From assembly GCA_951799445.1 (NCBI GenBank), contig OX637288.1:9674501-9738500 (forward strand): 64,000 bases of DNA. The letters run 5' to 3'. Origin of the DNA: Pseudisothecium myosuroides. Its lineage: Eukaryota > Streptophyta > Bryopsida > Hypnales > Lembophyllaceae. Each line of letters opens with the position of its first letter. Within the stretch, counting starts at the first letter, position 1. Below, one piece after another: positions 24,138 through 35,247 of the stretch. Both the position numbers and the translations under genes were made by a program. A model generated the notes under the pieces. It did no database searches, was not told where the DNA came from, and saw nothing but the letters and a program-made list of their open reading frames with translations.

Positions 24138-24600
24138 CAGTGACTAATGGAGTTAGGCAGTAACTGCCTCTTTTGGGTATATTGTGACACTTTGCGTACA
24201 AAAGAACACAAAAAAAATTCAAGTTTCACACAAAGACACAATGGTTACAAAATTTCAGATTTTATACAAAGGTTAACAAACAAAGCTTAAAAAATTTCAG
24301 ATTTTACAAACAACTTAGGAAATTTCAAAGTTCACAAACAAAGTGAAAGTCTTTAGAATTTTAGATTTTGGAGTGCACAAAGTCTTCAAAAATGCAAATA
24401 TTGCCAAAACCCTGGCAATTTCAGATTGTACAAAGCCCTGACATGCCAATAACTACACTCTGAGGTCATTTGCAACATCACGATCTCCATAGAACTTTTG
24501 TTAGAATGTGGTGCCCTGCTGGAGCTTTCTTTGGATCACCCCATCCAAGGTACCGCTTCAAAGTCTTACTAACCATGGCTGCGGAAGAAGTCATAAGTCT
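24138..24600. other. AT-rich spacer, probable 3' flank of the minus-strand gene
   Basis: Degenerate repeats of AAATTTCAGATTTTACAAAC at 24220-24330 and again near 24415 occupy this stretch. It follows the TGA at 24601-24603 of the neighbouring minus-strand gene and probably holds its 3' untranslated region. No other gene is visible. Confidence 0.4.
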
Positions 24601-24980
24601 TCACACCATCTGCAAGTGGAGTCTCATCAAACCACTCCCTCGTTCATCGGAACACAAGCCTAATATGTACTCTTTTTGTTGAAACTCATCAACCTTTTCA
24701 AGAACTCCAGTGGATATGTCATCATTGCCCAAAGAAATTGTGACACTGAGATCCATTTTCTTTGCTGGAGCAGGAGCTCGAGTGCATGGTTTCTTTGGTG
24801 CACCAGGCTGTGACAAAGCAGTTTTTTGAATAGAAGGCTTTCTCACAGCCTTGAGCTTTGAGGCTGAAGCAGAAGGCTTTTGAAATTTAGGAAGAGTAGG
24901 GCGCTCAAAAGCAAAAGTAGAAGCTTCATGTGGAGGAGGTAGTTGGATAGGGGGCTTTCTCATAGCCTTCAATTTAGAAG

Positions 24981-27368
24981 CACTAGAAGAAACCCGCGTT
25001 TTTGCTGATCGTCGATTTTGGACACGCTGACGTCCACAACGGTGTCCACCTTGAGTCACCGGGGATGTCATTTTTTTTGCGTCAAAGTTGACATGCAAAA
25101 AACATTGAAAATCTGAGATAACATGGCCTGATGTCACCATGATTTTAGTAGACATCAGAGAAGACATGGGTCAACGGGGTCCTCAAAGGTCGCCATGTGG
25201 CTGCCACCTAAGTGCCACACGTGCACGGGCAGCCATGTAGGAATTTTTTTCATCCAATTTTGTCCATGACGTGGCATCTGAGGTGGCACCTGACGTGGCA
25301 ACGAGAAAAATGACGTGGCATCTAGCAAGGATGATGTGGCATGCCACGTCATATAGTTTTTTGTTGTCTAAGAATTTTAGTGTTGTTTTGTAGACATCAA
25401 TTTAGACGTCTAGATGCTTTTTGAGATGTCAACTCTAACGTCCACACGTTTTTTGAGATGTTAAATTTAAGGTCGACATATCTTGTGACATCAATGTAGA
25501 CGTCTACATTTCACTATGAATACCTCTTGCAATACTTAGGATGATTTAGGAGAACATAATGATGTCATGTTAGACATTCATGCGATTGAATGTACTATTT
25601 GGCATGATATTAATACATATGGACAGTCACACATATCTAGACATCATACATGACATTCATGTGCATTTTACAACGTTCAATACAACATGTCATACATAGT
25701 ACACCATACACAATACACCGTACATAATATACAATACACCATACAAAATACGCCATACAAAATATACCATATTTGAAAATTATATCACATGGCTTTACAA
25801 GCCACCTCATGTGAGAATATAGAGGGAACTGAAGATAGTCTCTTTATACAAGTAGGGTGCTAGGAAGGAAGACAAACCATATGGGATATTGAAAACGCTA
25901 GAATTAAGTTTTTATGGAGCAGTACGCAAACATCCAGCATGACGTCTAGAGGATAAAGTAGGTTATCTACTTCTATGTCCCTTCAAAGATTATCAAAGAT
26001 TTCAGAGACATACTGAGACAATGTTGTGTTGGAAGATTAAATTTAGCACCTATCTGTCCTATATATTTTAGTGGGCCAGCACACAGATGTTTGAGAGGAC
26101 ATTTGCAAGATACAATGGGTTGTCCGCATATATATCTCTCAAGGCGTACTAGTGTCTACCAAATAGTGATGGGGGAGGTCTCAAGGAATACCAATGTCTT
26201 TTAAACATTTAGGAGAGGGGGAAGGCACGGGTTCTCAATGTAGAGCAAGACGGGCATGTCACATTGTTGCCATATTTAAAACTGCTTACATAGATTTGAT
26301 CGTCAATTTTTTAAAGTGTCCTGAAAATTGCCCTATCTAGGATGTTGTCATTAGAATCACGGCAAGGATAGTACAACTCATTTCTTATCTCTGGAGAATG
26401 CAGTGACTACCTTGTTTGAACCTTTTTTCCTCTTCTATATTCATATGCTATTCCACGTTTATGTGTATTGTCCAAAATGGACTAAAAGACATCTTCTACT
26501 AAGATTGAAGAAGAGAGTACCAATGATTATCTACGTTTGTGGTATTCGTCGCCGTTTTTGAATGGTTTTTGATCATGCCCTAAACTGTTGGACATGTAAG
26601 ACGACGCCTTCAATTGCTTGCTGAGCTTCCAAAGAATGTACTTAAATGCATAAGGTACAAAGTCACATTGAAATGCAAATGTATCCCATCTTAGTCGAAA
26701 TTGTGTCTTTTGAAACGTCCTCTGGTCTCCATAGATGTCTCCATAAACATTTTGCCATCTCTATCTACATCTCCAAAAACATCGTCACGTCTCAAGCGAT
26801 GTCTTGGTAGACATCTCAACGTTTCATACAACATCTCCACGTCTCCATAGACATCTCTGAAATAAGCATAAAATACCTACAATGCAGCCTTTTTATGCTG
26901 ACATGGCATACCACGTCAGCATTATTCAATGCCACGTCAGTCAATTTCCACGTGGCATGCCATGTCATCTGCCACATCATCATATTTTTTTTTGAAGACT
27001 GCCCCATGACTGCCCGGTCCCTTTTTTTTACCTTGGGCAAATATTTTACCCAAAATTGCAATAATTTTTGGAAAATTACCTGCAGTGAAAATGGGTCAAC
27101 AAAGCTGACGTGGCTCTCGATGTTTTTGCTGATGATCTTGAGGACATCAGCTCATCATCAAATATGTCATCAAAAACCTCAATGTTAATGGTAACACCAA
27201 CTTGTTTTCATTCAAATTTGCCGCTGTCATGTGAAACAACTTTGGAATTCTATCCTAAATCGCAATCTACCTCTCAGACATCTTGATGTCCCCACAGACA
27301 CCGTATGTTTTGCCTTCGGCATTACAGTTTTGGTTTGACATAAAAAAATACACGGGTTTCTTCTAGTG
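24981..27368. mobile_element. CACTA (En/Spm-type) transposon, 2388 bp, non-autonomous
   Basis: The ends are CACTAGAAGAAACCCGCGTT and, at the right, its inverse ending ..GGGTTTCTTCTAGTG. The 3-bp duplication AAG is at 24978-24980 and 27369-27371. Subterminal regions are packed with inverted short motifs: GACGTGGCAT/GCCACGTCA (25265-25350 versus 26890-26975) and GACGTCTAGA/GACATC (25380-25515 versus 26740-26865), the usual arrangement of CACTA subterminal transposase-binding repeats. No transposase frame was found, so it needs an autonomous partner. It interrupts the coding sequence of the minus-strand gene. Confidence 0.92.
25684..25771. repeat. Short tandem repeat inside the CACTA element
   Basis: Degenerate 13-15-bp units of the type ATACACCATACAAA occur about six times in a row in the centre of the CACTA transposon. 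They are non-coding. Confidence 0.7.
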
Positions 27369-27584
27369 AAGCTACAACAGAGGGCTTCTAAGTTTTAGAA
27401 GGAGTAGGCATTTGAGAAAGTGGAAGGCACTCAAAAGTACAACCCACTGGAACAGATGCTTCTTGAGAAGCACGAGGCTGGATTGAAGCTGGAGGGAGCT
27501 GACTTCCCTTAGTATCTTCAGCCCTCATTTTGCCCTTGCGTGCAGAACCTTTCAAAATTTGTGACATAGGGGGCACCAGACCTA

Positions 27585-28700
27585 AGACAGGGGCTTAGCA
27601 AAACCCTGTTCAAGTGAAACCAAGAACAAAACCATCAAACTCTACTCAAGCATTGAAAAACAACAAAGCCAATCCATTAAATATCAAAAAACACCATACA
27701 TTGAGAAATAGCGACGCCAATGAGCTTCTTCCCTAGAATTTGAATGCTTCAGATGGCAGAGACACCTACTGCTAATAACTCAATTATGCTGCACCGCTAA
27801 GCAGCTACTTCTAAGCTGAAACTATCTTGGATGCAAAACTGCCTTGGATGCAACCCTGCCTCGCCTGCACTCTCATGCACCAATCAAACATCAAATATGA
27901 GAGCTGAAACACTAAAATCCAATCTCAAACAAAAGTAGGGTTTTAATCTAATCTCCAACAAAGGTAGGGTTTCAAAAACAAGTGAGAGCTTGTTACCTTC
28001 CTTGTCGGTTGCGCCTCCCTGCCGCCCTCACAGGTCCCGATCAGCTTTCCTCCGAACACCTCCATTCTGAATCCAATGATAGGAGAATGACAGCCAACAC
28101 CCTCTCACGGACAACTCAAGAAGTTTTGTTTCCATACACCTCACACACCTCAACACAAGCACATTGTAAGATCCCTCCAACCCCTTTAAAGAATAGTCAC
28201 CACCACTGCCGATCAGGAGCTCTCTCTGCGGTAGCAACAAATGAAAGCAGGGTTCTAATCTAATCTTCAACAAAAGTAGGGTTTTGAGAGCTTGTTACCT
28301 TCCTCTCTGATGTTGCGCCTCCCTGCCGCCCTCACAGCTCTCCAATAATAGCAGAATGATCCTCTCACGAAGTTCTCCCTCTAACCCCCCCTAAAGAGCA
28401 GTCACCCACTATCAATTAGGAGCTCTCTAACAAAGTGCTGCAGCAACAAGAACAAGCTTTCTAACAAAACTCGTTATCCCACGCAGAGCTCCAAACCCTA
28501 ACAAAACCAACGGCTCAAAATTTTCCAGATTCGGCGGCATCAACGGCATTGAGCTTAGGCTCCCTTTTTTTTCCAAAATTATCAACGGACATTTTTTCTC
28601 TCATCTTCGTCAATTACGGGCAGAATTGATGTTCAGATCCCACTCATCTGACCAGATGAACGGCTGCGGGGAGACGGGGGCACCAACACACATTGGCTGC
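27585..28700 (-). other. Probable intron, duplicated 5' exon and promoter of the split gene
   Basis: On the minus strand the region reads from a telo-box-containing leader (TTAGGGTTTGG near 28490) into a segment ending GGCGGCAGGGAGGCGCAACATCAGAGAGGAAG followed by a GTAACAAG donor-like site (about 28300). The segment ending GAGGGCGGCAGGGAGGCGCAAC...GAAG and the same donor recur about 310 bp further on (about 27995). So the first exon and its donor appear tandemly duplicated (27929-28250 and 28252-28450). An ATG in the downstream copy (28070-28068) opens 23 codons to the donor, but its phase does not match the coding exon at 27584, so these are more likely untranslated exons. Confidence 0.4.
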
Positions 28701-29371
28701 CTCTTTTCGATACATTGTAATTCATGGTTGCACTTATACTAGCTAGCTGTCCTTCAATTATAGGCCAAGACGAAGTAATACATGGAGACTAGAGTTGGCA
28801 TGCAGGTGGTCTCATTGATAGATTGTACGATCATGTAGACAATTATTTACATTTGAACATTTCTATAGTTGCATATACTGTTGAAGCATCAGTTGAAGAT
28901 TAGTGTTTTCAAAACAATGTAGAGATTGTCTATTTTCCTTCATTATGTTATGTAGTTTGTATAATGGAGAATTTGCACAAGCAATTGGTGAATGTGGAAG
29001 TTCACTGATATTTTTTTATATTGGCGGTATTCCACAAACTTGGCACTTTCACGTTTAGATTGTGCAATTTGATATTGAAGCCTATTCTAGAAATGAATTG
29101 CAAAATGGTATATGGAATATCGCCATTTTTATAAAATTTCCCATGGAACCATTGGCCCTTATTTTTGGAAAAATCAGTTTTTTGATATTAGTCTTTTTCA
29201 TTTGATTGATTAATTTTCTTTAACATTAATCGTTCTTTTGATGATTTAAACTTTTAGATGTGGTGTTGAGTGAAAGTCTTTAGGTGGTTTTGGCAATGAA
29301 ATTCCAAATATCGAATTGATAATGGACCATTTAAATCCTTAAAGTCTTGTCATTTTTTAGTCAAAGTATTA
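28701..29371. other. AT-rich intergenic DNA, nothing recognisable
   Basis: No gene or repeat boundary could be supported between the 5' region of the split gene and the nested transposon cluster. Confidence 0.45.
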
Positions 29372-30292
29372 TTAACTCCTAAAGATTTTTGACTATGTTT
29401 TCACCAAAAACATTCCAAAACTGCCATTTCTAGTACAAGTATCAAATTTTAGAAAAAAACATTTTTGGACACACATAACCAAAGGATCTTATAGTACGCT
29501 ACTTTGAGAAGATGTGGAAAAATTTTCAAGAATTTTCATCATGTAGATTGCAAGGTTTTAGCATTTGAATTGACAAAAATATTTTTTTCAACCGTGCGAA
29601 AAACTAGGCAACTGCTTTGCACAAGGTCACATTGGTCATTGGTGTGAAAAAATGTCTAAAATGGTGATTGCTCTTCAGATTCATTTTTCAAGGCAAGTTG
29701 GCTACATGCTTGAAAAATTTTAGATCATTTGGAATTGTACAACATATAGGAAAAAATAAGAAGTAGAAAAAAGTAGAGAATGATATAAAACACTTAATTG
29801 TTAAGAATTTTGTTATGGAATTGAAAAATACCAATCCAAATGGTTGTAATGTTTTAATAAACAATCTACACCTAATGTTTTAATTTTTTTTCAAAAATAT
29901 TGATGATTGAGTCAAATAAAAAACTTCAAAGTTTATTTGAGAGTAGAGATTCCGTAACTGCTTGCAAACTAAAACCTCTCATAACTTTCATCTCATTAAT
30001 CAAAATGGAATTATTCAAAGCTTTTTACGTATATATAAATCTAGAACACCAATTTCAAATTTTTGTTTCTTAAAGGAATGATTTTTTTAAGAATTTTTTT
30101 GAACAAGCTAGGCTGCCTACCAAGCAATGAAAATGACATATCATGCAATAACTTTTTAACCATGTAGTCAAAAGTTATGAAATTTATTGGGCCCTAAAGC
30201 TACTCCTCATGCAGACAGGCACATGTTGTGTGAAAATCTCAAAGAAAATAAATAAAGTTTGTAGTCATTTGTAGTGAGCTACCCAAAAACAC

Positions 30293-31417
30293 CACTACAA
30301 GCAAAAGGGGTGTTTTAGGTGAATTTTTGAATATAGTCTTAGACATAAGATTTTAATCCCTAAAGTTCTTTGATTATGTTCTCACCAAAAATGCTCCACA
30401 ACTGCTATTTCTAGTATAAGTACCAAATTTTTGAAAAATATCATTTTTGGACACATGTAACCGTAGGATCTTGTAGTACTCTGGTTTGAGAATATGTGGA
30501 AAAGTGTAGATTAGAAGATATTAGTGTTTGAAGTGGCAAAAGTCCTTTTTGGGGCCCTGCAAAAAACCAGGCAGCTACACTTCATAAGGTCAGATTATTA
30601 TGAAAAAATTTCCAAAATGGTTGTGCTTATTTGGATTCATTCTTTAAGGCAAGTTGGCTACATGCTTGAAAATTTTCAGATTATTTGGAGTTGTACAACA
30701 TATAGGAAAAAAATAGTAAGTAGAAAGAAGTAGAGATTGGTTTAAAACACTAAATTGTTAAGAAGATAATTATGGAATTGAAAAATGCCAATCTCCAATG
30801 GTTGCAATGTTGTAATAAACAATCTACATCCTACAATTTTAATTTTCTTGAAAAATATTGAGTGAAATAAACGACTTCAAAGTTTATTTCGGAGTAGACA
30901 ATCTATAATTACCCGCAAACTAAAAATCCTCATAACGTTTGACTCATTGATCAAAATGGGATGATTTAAAGATTTCCACGTATATATAAATCTAATAAAC
31001 CAAATTCAAATTTTTATTTTTGAAAAAAGTGATTTTTCCTGATCTGCCCAGATTGCCCAAGTTGAGAAACAAACAACATATTAGGCCATAACTTTTGACT
31101 CGTATTTTCAAATGTCATGAAATTTGGTGCATATGAAAGATAGTCCACGTCCTCACCTTCTATAAAAATTTCAGCCCCAAATATGCAAATATCCAATCAC
31201 ACGTATTTGCCCAAAATTTCTATGTTGCCAAAAAATGCATGTTGGTCCTTTAGGAGTTAAGTAATGACTTTTAAAGAGATTTTTAACAAAATTTTATTTC
31301 AAACACATGCGTTTTAAGTAAATTTTGCTGAAAATGTCCTTAAAGGTCATTACTTAAAATCTTATGTCTAGGACTATACTTAAAAACTCACTTAAAACAC
31401 CCCTTTCTCTTGTAGTG
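30293..31417. mobile_element. CACTA-type foldback MITE, second copy, itself interrupted
   Basis: It starts CACTACAAGCAAAAGGGG and ends CCCCTTTCTCTTGTAGTG. The duplication CAC is at 30290-30292 and 31418-31420. Without the inserted 900-bp TTAA element plus one TTAA, the MITE is 221 bp and matches 14663-14884 (222 bp) arm for arm. It sits inside the outer TTAA element. Confidence 0.92.
30357..31256. mobile_element. TTAA-flanked element, family T1, innermost member of a nest
   Basis: It inserted into the TTAA of the MITE arm (original TTTTAAGTAATGAC). TTAA now stands at 30353-30356 and 31257-31260, and the 900-bp element runs TCCCTAAAGTTC...GGTCCTTTAGGAG. The uninterrupted arm sequence is known from the other MITE copy, so the 4-bp TTAA duplication is directly proven. 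Short frames (30524-30733 plus, 31014-31196 minus) have homologues in other copies but no recognised domain. Confidence 0.92.
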
Positions 31418-31689
31418 CACTATGTTTTCAAAAAAGTCTATTCGGGGCTTTAGGATTAAATGAGAGGTTTCAAAATTCTTTATCTTCATGATAATTTTTT
31501 TTGAGAAGCTAAATTTTCAACCACCTTTTTGTGTGTAGATAACTTTAAGTATTGGATCCTTGAATTTTGTAATTATCCAATGCTAAACATTTAAAAAAAA
31601 GGTGTAGAAATAATTTTTTTTGTCAATGTAGACAAGAATGCACATTGAGTGCTCACTAGGACACAAGCAACTTGTCTTAGAACTAGTAG

Positions 31690-32900
31690 CCCATATCTTG
31701 CAACCATCCAAAGGAGATCCAAGAAGGATATATCATACTCTATGAGTTGCTTGAAGATTAGTAATCTTGGCATCATAGTCCTCAATTAGCATGAGATCAT
31801 CAACATCCACCAAGAGAAGCAAGCTACTATGTTTAGTTTAATAAGTATAAAAGTTGGGATCTACATGACAGGCAATCAATCCAAGACTGCAAAGTGTGGC
31901 ATCAAGGTCTGCATTCCAAGCACGAGGAGACTACAAACTTTTTCAAAATTGGTATACTCGAGATTCTTGTCCTAGTACCACAAAGCCCTGAAGTTACTTG
32001 AGGTGTACATCCTTGTTAAGAAAATTGTTAAGAAAGGCAAACTTTAAGTTCATGTGTACGCCTAATTTTCCATTCCTTTTGAGAAGCTATGGACACCATA
32101 AATTGCACTATGAGCCCCATTTAATAACTGGTGCAAATGTATCATCATAGTCAATGCCAGATTATTAAATATCTCCCTAGCAACTAATTGTGATTTGTAG
32201 TGGGGAGTTCAACTTTCAAGAGCGCTCTTAATATTAAAGACCCATTTCACAGAGACGGGCTTGCAATGAGGTAGGGAATTGACAAGAGTCCAAGTACTAT
32301 TGTAAGATATAGATTCCATTTCTTTTGTCATCGCTTGAATCCAGAGTCGGTTGAATGTAGTTTCATGAAAAGAAAGAGATTTGTCTAGGCTCTCTATGAG
32401 ATTGATAAAATCTTTGTCGCACTCAACAGTAGCAACATAATCATGAAGGTACTAGGTGCTTTGAGAATAGGGGCAAGTAGAGTGATTACATTGCGCAGAG
32501 TCATCAAGAAAAGACTGAAATAATAGGACACGAGGAGGTCCTTTAATTTGTCACAGTTGACATATATACATATGAAGAGGAGAAGTGTAAAAGGTTGGAG
32601 GGTTGATAATGGAACATTCTACTAGAGGTGCAATCTTAGCTGGCACCAAAATTGTAGCAATTTGGTCCACTAAACTAGCAGGGAGGGGGCCTACACAACC
32701 TCATGAAGCTAAAATGGAGTTAGGATTGATTGGTGAGGCTTGGGGTGTGACAATGCTAGCATCTAGATCAACACTAGGATTCCGGATTTTGATAACCATC
32801 TTATGCTTAGAGAGTGGTTCTAAGGAAATTCCACCAATTGGTGAAGCTACTAGAGCATGCAAAGATGTTCTTTCTCCAACGTGCGCGCCTTTCAAGACAA
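31690..32900 (-). pseudogene. Decayed Ty1/copia retrotransposon polyprotein (reverse transcriptase)
   Basis: Read on the minus strand, the pieces occur in canonical Ty1/copia order. First is a hinge-like stretch (HKMVIKIRNPSVD). Then come AMTKEMESISYNSTWTLV, KPVSVKWVFNIK and GIDYDDTFAP (family consensus GIDYDETFAPV, at about 32133-32160). Last are CHVDPNFYTY and VDVDDLML (consensus YVDDLIL, catalytic Asp pair, near 31790-31815). Several stops and frameshifts break the frame. Integrase, gag and LTRs were not found, so this is a truncated fragment. The 130-codon plus frame at 32603-32995 is its antisense shadow. Confidence 0.8.
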
Positions 32901-33434
32901 TAGCTTTTCAAAAAAGCAATGACACACTACAAAGCAAGCTTACATGTGATCTAAAAAGGCAGCTATGTGCTAATTCAAGTAATAAGAGAAAATAGGTTCC
33001 ACCTATTGCCTTGCCGATTATTGGTCAGTGGAAAAGCAAGAGTCCATATTTCATCGATACTGGTGGATAATTCCATTGGTGGAGCCTGATCAATCTTGAC
33101 AAAATCAATACATGTGAAATTATTAGTGTATCGTTCCCCATCCATTGGGTTTATATTAAAGTGCAATTACTACTTGGATAGTTGGACCTATAGCATCCTA
33201 TGTGAAGTTTTCCCATCCACCAATACATGTAAGCCTGCCCGTATTTTTGTGATTGCGTCCTTGTATTATACATAAAAACCAAAAGCAAAAAAAATCCAAC
33301 CAGAAGAAAATAAGAGTGTAACCATTACCTCATCAACAATTAATGTGTCAGTTTAATTTTTGGTGGGTCCTAGAGAGTACTAAAAAAGAAACCATGTAAA
33401 ATTTTTGTCTCGTCCCACCAAGATGGATCTTTGT

Positions 33435-34430
33435 TGTTTCACCAAATTGTCAGGTCCCAGTCTAGGTGTACCTCAACATCCTTTGGCTATACACTTTCTA
33501 GGAATTTGAAACCTCAAACTCTCAAAGCATTGACAAAGCAATCTTCTAAAGCCAACCTCCGTAAATTCTTGAATTGTTAAAAAAATTCAAAAAGTTTTTA
33601 GAATTTTGAAGACCCACATACACCAACTTATACAATTTTGCAAATGACAGGCAAATTTTGGAATGTACACCCAAAACGCTTCAAGTCCTGAAGATTTGTT
33701 AAACCCTCTAAATTCTCAGACAAATTCTAGATCCTACATCCTTCAAGGTTCAAGTTCCAAAGACTAATAATACCCCCCAAAGATTAGAGTTTACTTCCTC
33801 TGAGATCCAAATGATTCATATTTTGAAGATTTCAAAACAAATCTTGTAGCTTTCAAGTTTATAGCAATCCAATAGCTTCAACACTACCAAGTATTGTTCT
33901 TTTTGTTTTTTGGACAAATGGTTATGTGGCCTTTCTTTCAAAAAGGTTTGTAGTTTTTTAGTTGCTTCATTTTGGGGGTTTGAATTGAAGGAGACCAATT
34001 TTGAATATGCAATTTTGAGTATATATTTTTGTATGCAATTTTTGTATGTGGTGGCTCTACACAATGGATGAAATGAGGTTTTGGAAACATTGTGGCAACA
34101 ATGTACAAAGCCATCATTGTAGTTTGGCATGTTTTAATACATTTACCCTATTTTTTTTCTATAGGCTTGAAGCTGCCTATTTTTTTCTACGAAATAGGGC
34201 ATTTAATTGGCTTAAAAAAACACTGCTTCCAAATTACATTGTTCAACTTTCCAAAAGATTCAAGTAAACTTTGGATTTCTTTTTTTTCCAACAACCAATT
34301 GATTTTGATTTTATACGTCTCCAAAAGAATCTAGTACATCCTCGAGTTTGCAAAATTCCTATAAATTCAACACTATCGAGGTGCTCAACTTTCCCATGCA
34401 ATCGGATAGACTTTGGATTCCTCCTTCTCC
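33435..34430 (-). pseudogene. LRR fragment of a second NLR gene, decayed and interrupted
   Basis: On the minus strand short stretches read as TNL-type leucine-rich repeats, for example NLNLEGCRI followed by NLSENLEGLTNLQDL (33675-33755) and VLKLLDCYKLE (33845-33890). The part at 34240-34430 is similar at nucleotide level to the LRR exon of the TNL at 38.6-40 kb (GTTCAACTTTCCAAAAGAT...). Frames are broken throughout. A 338-bp R3 repeat (33900-34237) splits it. No TIR or NB-ARC segment adjoins it, so it is a relic of a former NLR or a displaced LRR exon. Confidence 0.7.
33900..34237. mobile_element. R3 repeat inserted in the LRR relic (7-bp direct repeat)
   Basis: The 338-bp segment interrupts LRR sequence and is flanked by ATTGTTC at 33893-33899 and 34238-34244. 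It matches 10990-11330. No terminal inverted repeats are evident. A poly-pyrimidine run followed by CTATAGGCTTGAAGCTG is conserved in both copies. A 7- or 8-bp duplication would suit a hAT-like or retro-derived element; the class is unresolved. Confidence 0.6.
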
Positions 34431-34520
34431 AAGATCCTATTGATTTAAATTTTGGAGGCACTAGTAGAATAGTGGGTACTAATGAGTGGCCCCTTGCTTG
34501 GACAAACGACTTAGCATAAA

Positions 34521-35247
34521 TGTGTGTTTACAAAAAACACTTGTACTATTTTCAAATGTTGCCTATTGATTTTTTTGGGCCACCACTTTTGCATTATGGC
34601 TCCAAAAGGCTCAAGATTCCTTAATAAGGTACTTGTAACTATTATACAACTTGGCTATTTTTTTTCCATTTTTCAAAAATGTTTTACTATCCAAAAATAG
34701 CCTCCAATTTTATGTCACACTTGACAACTGACACTTTAGGGGGATTTTAGTACTATTTCTAGCCTCCAAAAATAAATTTGAAGTTGAAATTTTGAGGGGA
34801 TGGCATTCTAGTAGACTAGCAACTACTATGTAAAGTAATTTTTAAAATAATTAATTGTATTTTGTATAGAAGTCTACAAAGTAAGCTTCTCTCTACTTGT
34901 ATTTCAAAATATGTAAAATATGATTTTATTGGTTCTTATGGTGAATGACCATTTTTATAGAGTTGTTACAAATAGCCAATTCTATATTATTTTTATTTTT
35001 TTTCCTATTTTTTACAAATTAAAACATTGACATATCTATTTGTTTGAGGTTTAGCACTTTTTTAGTTCTCCTACTTAGAGAAAATTTCCATGCTTGATCT
35101 TCCTATAGTACAATTCTCTTAAAGATATACATTGCCTATATTTTTTAAATTTAAAATCTATTTTTTTAAATTTTAAAATACTCCAAAAAATTAAGCATCA
35201 ATATTGTGAGAATGCAATAAAATCAATATGTGATTCTTACAATCACC
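34521..35247. mobile_element. ~730-bp TIR element, family A, inverted diverged copy
   Basis: It begins TGTGTTTACAAAAAACACTT and ends GTGATTCTTACAATCACC. The interior matches the reverse complement of the 50592 copy, including CAATTTTATGTCACAC and TAGTTCTCCTACTTAGAGA. It is non-coding. Confidence 0.7.

Larger units (their letters stand above)
24601..27584 (-). pseudogene. Basic repeat-containing plant protein gene, split by a CACTA element
   Basis: Two coding pieces, 27584-27369 and 24980-24601, are separated by the 2388-bp CACTA element. Removing the element and one AAG copy joins them in frame: the junction reads KPSVVASKLKAMRKPP and parallels KPSASASKLKAVRKPS further on, so the protein has at least two ~45-aa Lys/Pro/Ser-rich repeats. 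A conserved-looking tail follows (MDLSVTISLGNDDISTGVLE...EYILGLCSDERGSG) before TGA at 24601. A probable 3' splice site (TGTCTTAG, next to 27584) precedes VPPMSQILKGSARKGK. An in-frame TAG at 27388-27390 lies just before the insertion. The coding part is about 195 codons. I do not recognise the family; the basic, disordered composition suggests a nuclear or chromosome/microtubule-associated role, which is only inference. Confidence 0.6.
29376..31455. mobile_element. TTAA-flanked element, family T1, outer member of a nest
   Basis: TTAA at 29372-29375 and 31456-31459 flanks the pair CTCCTAAAGATTTTTGACTA ... GGGGCTTTAGGA. Removing the CACTA MITE (30293-31417) and one CAC rejoins the two parts into a ~952-bp element. 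Its join reads CCAAAAACACTATGTTTTCA, which aligns with the intact copy at 35595-36529 (CAAATCGCTATGTTGCCAAA). The interior shares the GGATCTTATAGT and GGAATTGTACAACATATAGG landmarks of the family. It is non-coding. Confidence 0.88.

Noticed and set aside
24601..25167. A single intact 188-codon gene as the continuous minus-strand frame suggests
   Set aside because: The first ~62 codons lie inside the CACTA element. The real host coding sequence continues at 27369, beyond the transposon.
25684..25771. CRISPR-like array
   Set aside because: It is a degenerate 13-15-bp tandem repeat without spacers, within a plant CACTA transposon.
32603..32995. 130-codon plus-strand protein gene
   Set aside because: It lies antisense to a stretch that reads as copia hinge and reverse-transcriptase sequence on the minus strand.
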